From: Pararge aegeria
Taxonomy: Eukaryota; Arthropoda; Insecta; Lepidoptera; Nymphalidae
Direction: 5' to 3'
Length of the DNA stretch: 64,000 nt
Assembly (NCBI RefSeq): GCF_905163445.1
Contig: NC_053181.1
Location: 4,340,001 to 4,404,000 of the forward strand
Part shown: positions 33,916-45,500 of the stretch, piece by piece
Position numbering within the stretch: the stretch's first letter is position 1
Layout of the letters: each line of letters starts with the position of its first letter
Notes under the pieces: model-generated
Database searches by the model: none
Seen by the model: the letters and a program-made list of their open reading frames with translations, nothing else
What the model was told of the DNA's origin: nothing
Made by a program: the position numbers and the translations under genes

Positions 33916-36900
33916 TGAAACTAATTCCACCACTTAATAAAGTATAGAGTATTCCATTTAAGTAAATTGCACCAGGAAGTCATGATAATAATAGAAATAA
34001 TTCAATGACTGAAAATCTTTAGAAAATGGGAAAGCATCTAGATGAGAAATACATGCCTACTTTAGAGTTATTAATTTGCTAATATTTTGATTGTCACGTC
34101 TAGTAGTCGCTTAGATTATTTCGGTTAGACAATTAGGTCGTCATTCTACCAAATATTCATAAGTATATTAGCCAAATCTCAAACTCCTTCGTGAGCTAAA
34201 TATCCTTAAAAAGGGATAAATATAAAGTTTTCTCTTTACGTCCAATCTAAGTCTTAATGACATCGGGGACACGAGAGCCAGCGTTTTTTCCGTTAGCATT
34301 AACTATAAAGTTAAATAAAATAACAATATTTAATTATATAGATAGATTAGCTTAATACCATTCATAGGGGCAATAGAGCCATCGTCTTGGATAATATTTC
34401 TACTTAGATGAGTATTCCTTTAGCAGCAATTTTTAAGTTTTTAATTTATAACTAAAGAAGCATTGATAAATTATTCATATCTGCCAAGTTATATAAAACA
34501 ATAACAACAAAACGTACCTTAAAAATAATCCGGCCTGTTTGTGAAACTGTAATAAGTATTAACTGCCGATATTCGCACTTATGTATACGAGTTTACGTAG
34601 AGCGTTATTGTCACCGGCGGAGAGTCGACTGGCCGTCTGTAGAGGTCCGCACCTTGATCGCAATGAGTTATTGTTTTGATCCTATTAGCTTCTTAAAGCT
34701 AGGTCGCCCTGCAGATACAAAAAGCTCGTCGAGCAAGCTTTTCCCGCGTGGAATTTCTGATTTCCCGTTCCAGCTACCTACGTACCTACGTGCGTCACCA
34801 ATATGCAATTTATCACTGGACATCGAATAAAACTAAATCACGAGAAGTGAAGGTAAGTATTGACGTACGTCATAAGGTAACCCTTAAGCCCTCATTGAAG
34901 TCTCGGGATGTGCGAGCTTCTACACAAAATGAATCCATGGAAAGCTAAGAATTGCGAGCTTTTTTATATATTAACTTTATAAATCACTGTAGATAAATTC
35001 TCAGAAGTTCACGGACTATAGAAACCTTCACCCTGAATACAAAAAAAGGCTGAAACAAGTTGTTTTTTTTAAATAATAGGATCAAACATTTGCTCTGTTA
35101 TACCCACAAGGGGTTTGATTTTCAAATAATAAATCCTAAGTACTTCTAAAGTTCTTAGAGGAGTCCTTAAGAGTATTCTTGAAACATCCCCTTCAATTTA
35201 TATATCCGTAGTCTCAGTTTGTGCGTTGTCTTTCTGTCATTCCTAACTTAGTAACGCCACTGGGTGTGAATGAAGGAACTTTTGATAATCACATTACGAT
35301 GCAGGTAATTGTGGGGAAGACACAGCTAATAGTGGAGTAGGGAAATTAGAGAATTGTTGCGTTAAGCGACTTGCTTATAGGTTGCGAATGTTATGTGTTG
35401 ACACAAGCTACATTGCTCATTCAGGCGACCTCCTCAATGGTAGATATGGCCGCTACCAGATCTGAGCAAGCGAAGAGGTCCTGATATAAACACCTCGAGA
35501 GCAGTTCACTCCTGTGCCTCTTGGGGTAGAAATTCTGGGGACGTCGGATCAGAGCAATTTTTTAAGAATTAAAAAAAAAAGGGTTATTTATTGCAACGAC
35601 GGGATTCTAGACGGGTTAATTACATAGGCCACAGTATCAGTTTTGTCATTCGTTTTGTATTTTGTAAAAATTTTGGTTAACAATGGTGTCAACTTTGTGG
35701 TACATAAATCTTTAAACTAAACTAAATTTACTGGTACAGGAACAGTAGTTCCATCTTTTTCACTATGTTCTTTATAAAAGAAAATAGCGATAAGCTTATT
35801 TCAGCCAATTTATTATGAAAATTAAACTTAATTTGCTATATTTCGCGAAAAGCAGGAGAATCTGGATGGTGTAATTTATAATTTCTTCAATCATTACACT
35901 CCAAACCAAACAGAAACATTTAGCTAAATTTTCATAATACTCGTATATCATGGAATTAGTAACGCCTGCTGCTATCCAATATTTTGCCAATTTAGTTTTT
36001 TTTAGAGATTTTTACACAAAAGAATTGACACCATTATCGATGTAAATTTACTTAACCTTGCACTTGGAGCCCTAGAAAGTCGGCACGCATAGGTCGGTGC
36101 ATGGTCTACTTTTCCTTCGCTAGATTAAAGGTAAACAAAAAGCAGGTTTATTCGCAGAAGCACGTAGGTACTCCAACGAAATGACGTTATTACGTCAAAA
36201 AAAAAACATTGTAACGCACAAGTGAAGTGAAAAAATAAAAAGCATTTATAAGTTCGACAAACACGGAAAAAGCTTCAAGTGTTGCGTAAAAACATTTAAT
36301 TTGCGTTGTCATGTATTCGAAGTTGCTAGAATTAATTTGAGCACGCACGTGGAAACCTGGATTGTAAATCGAGATTTAATAAATTAATAACCTATACTAC
36401 ACTATCATTGACGCCGAATGTGTCAATTATAGTGGTGCTATTCTATTCTTCTAGTATGTGCTGCTGTAAACCTTTAATAATAAAATTATTGTTACTTGCC
36501 ACCTAATTACTTACGTAGTTGTAATTGAATACCACTTTCAGTGCCTGCCAGCTTGGAGTTGCAGTTCCAGATAGAGCATCAAATTGGCATGGGCCTAGAT
36601 TAAACTAAATTGGCAGATCTAAAAATAGTGCTGTTCACAAAGGATATAGAGAAATAGGATGGCATTAATATAATAAAAGATAATTTAGAGAGGTTTACAG
36701 ATCTGGGCACAGAAGAATTATCAACCCCCGTGCTTCGAAAGCTAGGTGGAGGATCAAAGCTAAAAGCCTGAGCACACCAATCAGTGGGTCGTTTACGTAT
36801 GTGGAATGACCATGATTACGAGTATTACTGAACACGCGTTAGATTTATTTGCAGTTTGCGTTACTTTACGGTATTTAGGAATGAACATCAGTAGTACTCT

Positions 36901-37700
36901 GTTCTGTTGGAAGAACAGGGATTTGCTTCCGTAAGTCCCTGTAAACCTGCAATGTACCACCTAGCATTCTGCACTGAGCTGCTAATTGTAACCAATGAAT
37001 TAAAATGTCTTTTTGAAAGCTAAACTATTCGAAAAATTCTAAAAATGACAATTAAAAAAGTGGGCAACGGAGGACCCCTAGGTACTTAGATTGGGTACTT
37101 ATTTGCAAAAACAATGGGCAAAATGTTGTCCAGTGTTCAAAAGATGACCGACTTGGAAAATTGTTTGTCATGGTTCATTATATAAAATGATGCGTGTGGA
37201 ATGTTAAAGCTGCAAAACCTATGGACATTACTAAGTGCAGAAGCGTGACCGTTTGAATGAGATGGTACAGTAGGTCTAGGTACAGTTTGTCAACGGTAGT
37301 TTGAGCCCGGCGACTCTACAATTGTTTTGATGCCGTAGAATACAATCCTTGTGGTAATAGATAATTTGCATGGCTGTAACCATGGAATGTTCAACTTCGG
37401 TACATTTATGAGATTATACAAACTTCGCACCATCTATTTGCAGTTGGCTGAACCACGTTGACGAAACCTTCTTTAAAGTTCTACGCTGTACGTGTAGATG
37501 GCGCTGTTTTATGAAGATATTTAAATTTTAATTAAAATTGTTTTATACAAGTCCTGTTAATAAAAGTTATGGAAAAATGATAAGCATAAAATAAAACATC
37601 AATTAGTTTAAGAATTCTTTGCAAGAAAATTTTGAGTCTTGGTAGGTATTGAACGTCGTGCTTTTATTGGTATAGGTACAGTATTTTCAATCATATTCTC

Positions 37701-37998
37701 GACTGGGAGCGTGGCGTCTCCTGTAATCCGGCTACTCGGAGGTCGGGTTCAGAGGATGGTTTGAGGTCGGGAGTCCTGGTAGTGTGTGGCCCATGTTGAC
37801 CGGACGTCCACACTAAGCCTGGTATTAATATGGACCCCCCAGAGGAATCTAGGGGGTGCAGGTTAACTAAGGAGGGGCGAACCGGGCCAGAGGGGAAACC
37901 CAGCAGCCAAAAGTCCCCGTATCGGGCAGTAGCGGGATAGCGGCCGGGAGTGGGTGCTCAGTATCAGCCCGACCAATACAATCAGACCTGTTCCTTTT
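37701..37998 (+). ncRNA. 7SL RNA, the RNA of the signal recognition particle
   Basis: This 298-base GC-rich island has the order and signatures of metazoan 7SL. The 5' Alu domain has 'gcgtggcgtctcctgtaatc' and 'gctactcggagg'. Helix 6 (37834-37857) pairs ACCCCC-AGA with TCT-GGGGGT around a GGAA tetraloop, the SRP19 site. Helix 8 has GGG-GAAA-CCC (37892-37901). The conserved blocks 'ggaggggcgaaccgg' (37871-37885) and 'cagtagcgggat' (37926-37937), the SRP54-binding region, follow. It ends with a TTTT Pol III terminator at 37995-37998. The length equals the usual ~300 nt, and both tetraloop stems are intact. SRP RNA targets secretory and membrane proteins to the ER. It could be one of several genomic copies or a fresh retropseudogene, but there is no poly(A) tail, which favours a real gene. 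Confidence 0.88.
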
Positions 37999-39558
37999 GT
38001 TTCACGATTCAAAATTTCAAGCTTCATTTAAAAAAATTGTTTTTTTGGGCGATGGAACTCAAGAATGATACCTCAAAAACCTAGTAGTCAAATTTAAACA
38101 GATTTGGGTTTTTTTTTTCCGGACCCTCTCAATGGACATCAGCAAATCAATCGGAATCATACGAGTACACTTCAAACCTTTAATTTATGTATTTATGAAG
38201 TCGTTGCTTTTTAAGTGTAGTTATGAATATATTGTATTTTTAAAGACATCCTAGTTTTTTTAGTCTTTAATTTCTAATGTACATTGTATTTAATAAATGC
38301 ACTAATGTACTTTTTATTTTAGAATTCCTTTTTTTTTTTGGGTTTCGCAACAAAGTGGTAAAAATAAGTAGGTATGCGTGGAATTGAAGACCGTAAAGTG
38401 TGCAAAAAACATATATGTCGTGTACGTCATTGATATCCATCGTTTCAAATGATTATGATAATTACTGCGACGTAGGCAATTTCAAATGAATGTTTATTTC
38501 ATCGAATTGTATATACGGAGATTACTAATTATTGGTTTTCTTGAATGTACGGAAAACTTGGAAGCGGTGATAGCCTGGTTGCTACGACTTCGGCTTCAAT
38601 TTCAGCGGGCCGAGTACGAATCCCAGCACGCACCTTTTACTTTTCTAAGTTATGTGCGTTTTAAATAATTTAAATATCACTTGCTTTAACGGTGACGAAA
38701 ACATCTTGAGGAAACAGGCATACCTGGGAATCTTCCATAGTGTTTCTTAATTCAGGCCAGCACGATGGATTACGGCCTAAACCCTTCTCATTGTGAAAGG
38801 AGACCTGTGACCGGTGTAATGGGTTGATAATAAGTATGATGAGATATTAAAATTAAAGCTACAGAATAGTAAAGTCCTAGTTTCAAACTGTTTATTTTTA
38901 TTCCTGGAAGGGGTGGTTATCCTTAACGCAATATCTGGCTAGGATAGCCAGTTTTGTTTTTTAATTTCACCGCCTTTTTTTTCGATTTGCTTGTTTCTCT
39001 TTGGTGCTGAATACCGATCTATATCGAGGGGCTATCGCAATTATAATTTCGTTTCTTATCTAGCTTCATGAAAAGTGCATATTGATAATCTAAAAATAAC
39101 ACACACAAAAAAAATTAAATGTCAGCTTCTAAAGTTGATTCCGTTAGTATCAAATTGTGATCTATGCGTACTGTTTAATGACGACAAGTTATTATAGAAG
39201 GTGAAGGAGGAGTTAGCTGTAGCAGAAGGTGTTTAAAAAATAAGAAAAGACAGTAATAATTTTAAAAGAAAATATTTACTCCAACGTTTGCAAAATGTCT
39301 ATGAATTTCAGTGACCTTTTACTTACCTATCCAATATTAATTGGTTTACAAAAAAAAATATCTCTTCAAGCCTCTCATTTCCGACATTAGTATTTGGTTC
39401 TTAGCCCAACAGTTAGATACGAAACCAAACAGACAAGGGAACGCATTTTTTTAGTGAAGGTGTTGTTTAATTCAGCGCCACGGTTTTGTCAGCAATTGTC
39501 CTGACCTGTCCACTACCAGTTGCGACAAAGCCGTGGCCCTTAGTTTATGCGTTATCGC
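37999..39558. other. Spacer downstream of 7SL
   Basis: AT-rich, no gene. It holds one forward SINE B (38555-38850). The 3' UTR of lipocalin 2, transcribed toward lower coordinates, must lie in its right part; a minus-strand AATAAA occurs near 38891, too far to be confident. Confidence 0.5.
38555..38850 (+). repeat. SINE family B, near-complete copy
   Basis: A box 'gcggtgatagcctggttgct', eroded B box 'gagtacgaatccc', then 'gttatgtgcgttttaaa', 'tatcacttgctttaacggtg' and the end 'taatgggttgataa'. Confidence 0.75.
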
Positions 39559-42500
39559 TTATAGAGATTTTTGCGTGGGAATTTCTTTCTTCATTTCCAT
39601 TTTATCGGGTTTTTCAATTTTCATATCTTCTGGTTTTTCGATTTTCTTCTTGTCGTCTTTCTTCTCGGGGATCATTTCCGGGATTTCCATAGGTTTGGCC
39701 TCGTCGGATATTTCGGGGATCGCTGAACGCTCTTGTGGGACTTCCGCGATAGGCTCTTCCTTCTTCTGCAACAATAATGAATTATCAAACTATGAACTTT
39801 GTTAATATATCTGTGATTATTATTTCTGCTGTAGAACTGAAGTTAATCTTAGAAAACTACCTGGTCGATTGATAGAATTATTTTTGTGGAAAATCCATTT
39901 AAAGCAGTTTTTTTTTAGTTTAATAACAATAAAACTGCAACCACGACCCGTAAATAAGGATAAAACAATAGTATAACAAAGTAATATGGACTTAATTTAG
40001 CTTAGCAGCTCAGTATAGTACGATATTACTGTAAAACTCAAGCTGTACGAGAGTTTTCATAGCTTTTTCATAATTATTTCTGCTGGAAGGGGTCCAAGGA
40101 CTTAAATCCTGGGATGATGACGATGTTCTTACATAAAATAATAGTTGTTACACACACGGTAATCTGACATGAGTAATTGAGAGATATGTATCATACTTGC
40201 TCAAAAAAGGTTCATAAAAACACGAAGATTAAATCCTAGTTTCCAATAATTAACATAGCTACTTTATGCATAAAACCTTATCTTGATTAGTAACGAGTTA
40301 CAAAAAAAATACTCATGATAACTGGTAACAAAAATACTAAGAATACACACATCTTATGCCAAAGCTGGTTGCGAATAAGAATTAGGTAAAATTACATATA
40401 TTAAATTGAAAAAGGTTTAATTGACGCACTAGTAAATATCTATTGCTAGTAAGTTTTTTTAGAGTTTTTTTGAATTAAATAGGTAATAAATTTACACTTG
40501 ATGGGAATAACAAAAAAAAAGAAAGCTAAGGATAAAATAAACTAAATTAGCTTCTTATATATTAAGTAATACCAATAAATTTAAAGACGAATACATTGAA
40601 TGAGTAGATAATAGTAATATTGAATTTAGTTAAGTCTAATGGCGAAGTGTATTAATTTATTATAGAAAATTAAGTTTCCTATGTAAGTGACTTAGGTCTT
40701 TTTATGGGAATGCCTTGTAAACCTAACCTGAGTCAGTTAGGTCTATTAGAATAAGGAATTATTGATTTTGTTTATTACTTTACCTCCACAGGTACAATTT
40801 TTTCTTCAACGGCAATTATGTCCGCGCTAGCAACAGGGGCGCTCTTCGCGTCAATGATATCTTCAGTTTTTACGCTCAGGGGGTCAGCCGCGGGGCTCGG
40901 TAGAACGTTGCAGTCAGCCTGGTTGGTCTTCACGAAGAATGTCCGTGAGATATGGTAGCGGTCTAGCACGGAGTAAGCATACTGCATCACGAGTGGTGGC
41001 GCGAGTCTGTCTCTGGTCAGGATCCAGGCGTTTTCTGTTAAAGAAACAGAACACGTTTAATTGAAGAAGCTCAAGTTAAGAATGAATGTGAGAATGTAAA
41101 GGATCTGAAGAAAGTTGTCAAGTTCTCAAGTCAGTTATACCTGAGACAAACTTTATAGTATTGTAGAGCTTTTTGTGACAGAGCTCGGCCGGGTAAGTAC
41201 TACAACCATTTGAGTTCAACAGGATTTGAACTTGCGACTCTCGGGCAATCGCGGCCTGATCGCTTTCACCAATTAAGCTACGGCTCTCCTACCCTCGATG
41301 CCGAAATTAGTATATGCCTAAATCAGTCTTATAGCGAATTTTTTAAATGCATTTTAAATTTATAAAATTGATAATTTCTCCAAGTGTAGGTAAAAATACT
41401 ACAACTATGTTTATATCTGCCGCTAAGCGGCATTTTTGCGATACTGTGTTTCGGTGTGAAGGGTGTAGGTGCCGGTATAACTAGGCATATGAGGTTAACA
41501 CCTACGCGACGCCTCAAATTCATGGAAACGGGGCGGCATGTTCCAGGACGTGCTCCTTGCATGCCTTGTGCAAGTGTTGCTCTTTTTATAGGTGACGGTT
41601 TTCCCCTTATCATCAAGGGGTCATCTGCTCGGTCTGTCAATTATTACTATAAAATAAAATCTCCCGGCTTTCGGCTCGATACTATAGAGCAGATAATTTT
41701 GCCTTGTAAAGCCGGCAACGCATCGGTGACTCCTCTGGCGCTGCAGATGTTTATGGGCGGCGGTGATCACTAAACATCAGGTGACCCACTTGCTCGTTTG
41801 CCCGCTATTAATATACAAAAAAACATACCAGTCTTTCTTAAAAAATTCTGCCAGGCAACCTTAGGATTAGGACAACATATAATGTTGTTGTGGTTAAATT
41901 ATAGTTACAGTAAAATTATATAATATCATTGTGTTTGTTGTATAAAGTGAATTATTTTTATTCTATTTATAATTTTCATATGTGAAATGGTAAGGTATTC
42001 CTTCTTACATCAGGGCTCGTTTGGAACCCTCCTAGCTTTAGTTTTTAGTTAACGAATCCATTTATCACCATCACCTAACATGGTAACTAAAGTGGTAACT
42101 GGTAACATGTTAAATGTATGAACGCTTCATAAGTGCCTTTAATAAGATCTACATGAATAGAACATTTTTGAATTTGAATTTGAAAGTATCGCAGTGCACC
42201 ATTCCGCATAATCTATCTAGGTGTATAAAAAAATTCCGTTTGTTAATAACGTAAATAAAAAAAGATTCTTCACTGGTCGTTTTGAAATTTTGACACATAT
42301 GTATTCAGATTTAAGCATGTTTAATATAGGTACTCTCAGTGGCGTGCATAGAGGGTATTCACAGGGCATGAAGATGATAAAAAACTTAAGGATAGGCATT
42401 GTAAGAGTTATAAAAGGCCAACTCTTGAGTATTTATAACACGTACTGGCGATTTTCTTCATTTGATATCATCTGCATACTCTGTGCATACCCACTATGCA

Positions 42501-45500
42501 CGCCACTGGTTGCATAGAGGATATGCACACAACACAAATTCAAAAGCAAGACAATTTACGGATATCTGTTAAAATGCGAATCGTGTATAGGTTAATATAA
42601 GTTTATTTTTGCAGTATTTGAGGTTCATTTTAGTCTTGTGGAGAACCCGCCATACACAAATGTCCCTTTATTAGTTTAAATTCTTGTTTATTGAATTGCT
42701 TCACTTACGGATATGCACAGGGCCAATGCCGCTGCAAGACCACATGACGGCGAAGTTCTCGTAATCAGTGTCGAGGATGCTGTATTCGTTGTCATAGGAA
42801 TTGGGCAATGTGGCGTACTTGATGATCAGACGGCCCTCGCCTTCCCTTCCAATCATTTGCAGGGAACCTCCCATCACACGCTTCATACCGGTTCTAGAAC
42901 AGAAGTAGTTAGAATTTGGAAAATCTTCTAAGAAACAATAACTATGCGAGAACACGATACGTTTTTACGAAATCCTGAAGAAAAAACCACGTGCTCCATC
43001 GTGTGAAAGTGTTTATATTATTAGTAAGGATATGTTGTTTTGCAACAAAATTAAAACATCTGTATATAAAGCATCCTTGAGATGGATATATTAAGATACT
43101 CCGTTACCCAGTTAAAGTAAAACTGTCTGGTTTTAAAATGCACGGTTTAAAGCTCTACCGATTTTTACGAAAACTTACGTACTGTAAGCATAGAATTAAG
43201 AAAAAATTTAACTCAAATAATGGATTTTTTCACAAGTTAGAGTGTGTTCGGGTTTCACACATGACGGACAGGATTTTTTTTTGACCTATTTTGGTGTTTT
43301 TTTCCAATTCTATTGCAGTAAATCAATTTTTTAAAAGTATGGAATTAATCTCCATTAAATTATCTCGACAATAGTATGCAAAATATCTTGATTCCGTGAA
43401 CTAACAAGGCTATAATAATAAAAATAGCCGCCGAAATGAGGCGAAAAAAATTTTTGTGCGATCGTAAAGCACTCTCCGATGCTTCGCATCATGAGTCGTG
43501 CAATATACAGAATCCTCACTCAGCCTTTATTGCATGCAGTGCATTGCGTCCAAAAAATAGTGAAATCGCCCCGCGCACATCTCACTTCACATCCGCGGAT
43601 TGTTTCTAGCTCACAAACATTTCCCATTTTCTTCATTTCATGGAATACGTTTAAAACACTAGAGTTAGAATAATTACTGTCAACTGCTAAATGGAAAAAG
43701 GACTAACCACCTGTTCGAGTAACACTCTAGAGTGAAGTAGTTTTTGACACTTCAATATTAGTCTTGTAAACGGTTTCTGTATTTTCTTGTTTCTGTGGTA
43801 AGTTATCAAATTTGAAAATGAAAATTCTAAATGGAACAGCAAAATATCCGTCTTTAAAACCAGGACCATTATACTTAGACCTCTCGGTGTTTCAATATCT
43901 ACTCTACGATTAGAAACGTACAAATTTACAGGTTACGGGTACTTGACATGAAAAAGTGTCTATAAACTAAGATTGTAAACTTACAAGGCATTGGTTATCT
44001 CATTGTTGACGAGGATCCTTCCTTCGGGAGTGCTTTCATACTTGGTGGTGACACAGCGGGAACCAAGTTCCGAGACCGTGAAGAAACGCTCAGCTTCGTA
44101 CCAGGTGCCGAGGAAGCGGTTCACGTTGAAATTCGCCATCGGCTGCGAGAGACAAAAAATAGTATCGTTCCTAAGTAATACATCATTATACAAGTATAAT
44201 GTTACAGTAAATTTATAAAGTGGGTAAATAATTAAACTCTTGATAACTATAAATTCATATTTGCAAGATATTTATCAATACATTGCTGATAAAACGCATC
44301 CACTTATGGAAGAAAGGGGTGAACGTGTGCTTGGACAACTAACTCATAGTGCTTGAGTTGTCATTTAATTAGGTTAAAAATCAGCATAACGACCACAGCC
44401 AACTACGAACCTGGGCTTGGTACAGACCGCATCTCTCATATGAGAGAAGGTTTTAGAGCGTATACCCACAATGCTGCTCTAATGGGGGTTAGTCCTTACG
44501 AGTAGATACTAAACGGAACTGACAGCTTAACGTGCTACTATAGGCACGAGGGTAGAAACCGTCAATTTTGTAACTACTGAACTCCTCAGAATTTTCAGTA
44601 GATACCAGACCTACTGAAAATACTTCTGTAATAGAAAATACACAACACCTAACAAATTTTGGCTGGCTCGGGATTCAAACCCGAGATCCCGTAGTTTGTA
44701 GTTTAACATGCTAACCACTATGACCGGGCAGGCAGATTTAAAATAAATATTTATTTTACTATATGAAAGAACACCACTCACCTCCTCATTTTAATGTCCT
44801 CTTAAAATGAGGAGCCGTATTTTCATCTTATTAATATTATTTTATTATGTGAGATTAAATAATATGTGTGAAGTATGTACACTTTAGCTTCTGTGCATAA
44901 TTTTTAAAATTTAAGAATAATAATTATGACTAAAGCAGTAAGTTAAGTAAAAAAAAAATAATTAAAACAAGGATTACGAGACGATAGGCAATGAAAATAT
45001 TGTCTATATGTTAAAGGTATAATATATAGCAACAACGGTATGACGACAAAGGATGTGTCGATGAGAAACCGAAAGTTAAACGAACGTAGTTTCAATGTCA
45101 TCAACCCGACAACCGGTCTCTAGTTATGGCCAGCAGAACTTACATAAGTAAAAGTGTAAGATACATAATAGCTTAAGGTTAAGAATTGGTAATATCCCTT
45201 GGTTAGCTAATATTACCAAATTGTTTTTCCATACTATGTTTTAAATTTAAACAAAAGCGAAACAGCCGTGAAAGTCAAGTAAACAATAGTAATAATTTAG
45301 GTTAGGTTAGGCTAGATTCAACTATTTGAGGTCTAAAAGTTCTACATTTTTCAGTAGAAATAAAAAGCCCTTTTTTAACAGGTGTTAAAAAAGGGCCCCT
45401 TTTTTCAGGAAGGAAGTGCGAATCAGACTCGTGCACGGAGGGATTCTGTACTATTATCTTTAAAAAGGCAAAATAAATGAATATATATATCATATTCTGT

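Larger units (their letters stand above)
27377..37700. other. 10-kb spacer upstream of lipocalin 1
   Basis: No coding gene is visible. It holds SINE B, SINE A and LINE fragments and a 963-bp long-TIR element (listed separately), and a small hairpin at about 27533-27575. A GC-richer island at about 34590-34860 carries a minus-strand AAG|GTACGT donor (ending 34518) and a plus-strand GTAAGT (34853). It might hold a non-coding first exon; nothing proves it. Confidence 0.5.

Noticed and set aside
34748..34948. 66-codon frame in a GC-richer island
   Set aside because: No homology seen; the GTAAGT within it is a lone signal.
41220..41295. Possible tRNA gene on the minus strand
   Set aside because: Same reasoning: promoter boxes only, continued by a SINE body.
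44650..44740. Possible tRNA gene on the minus strand
   Set aside because: A- and B-box-like blocks exist but the ends do not pair into an acceptor stem; SINE head.
45297..45311. Interstitial (TTAGG)3 telomere-like repeat
   Set aside because: Three units are expected by chance in a sequence of this size; no larger array.
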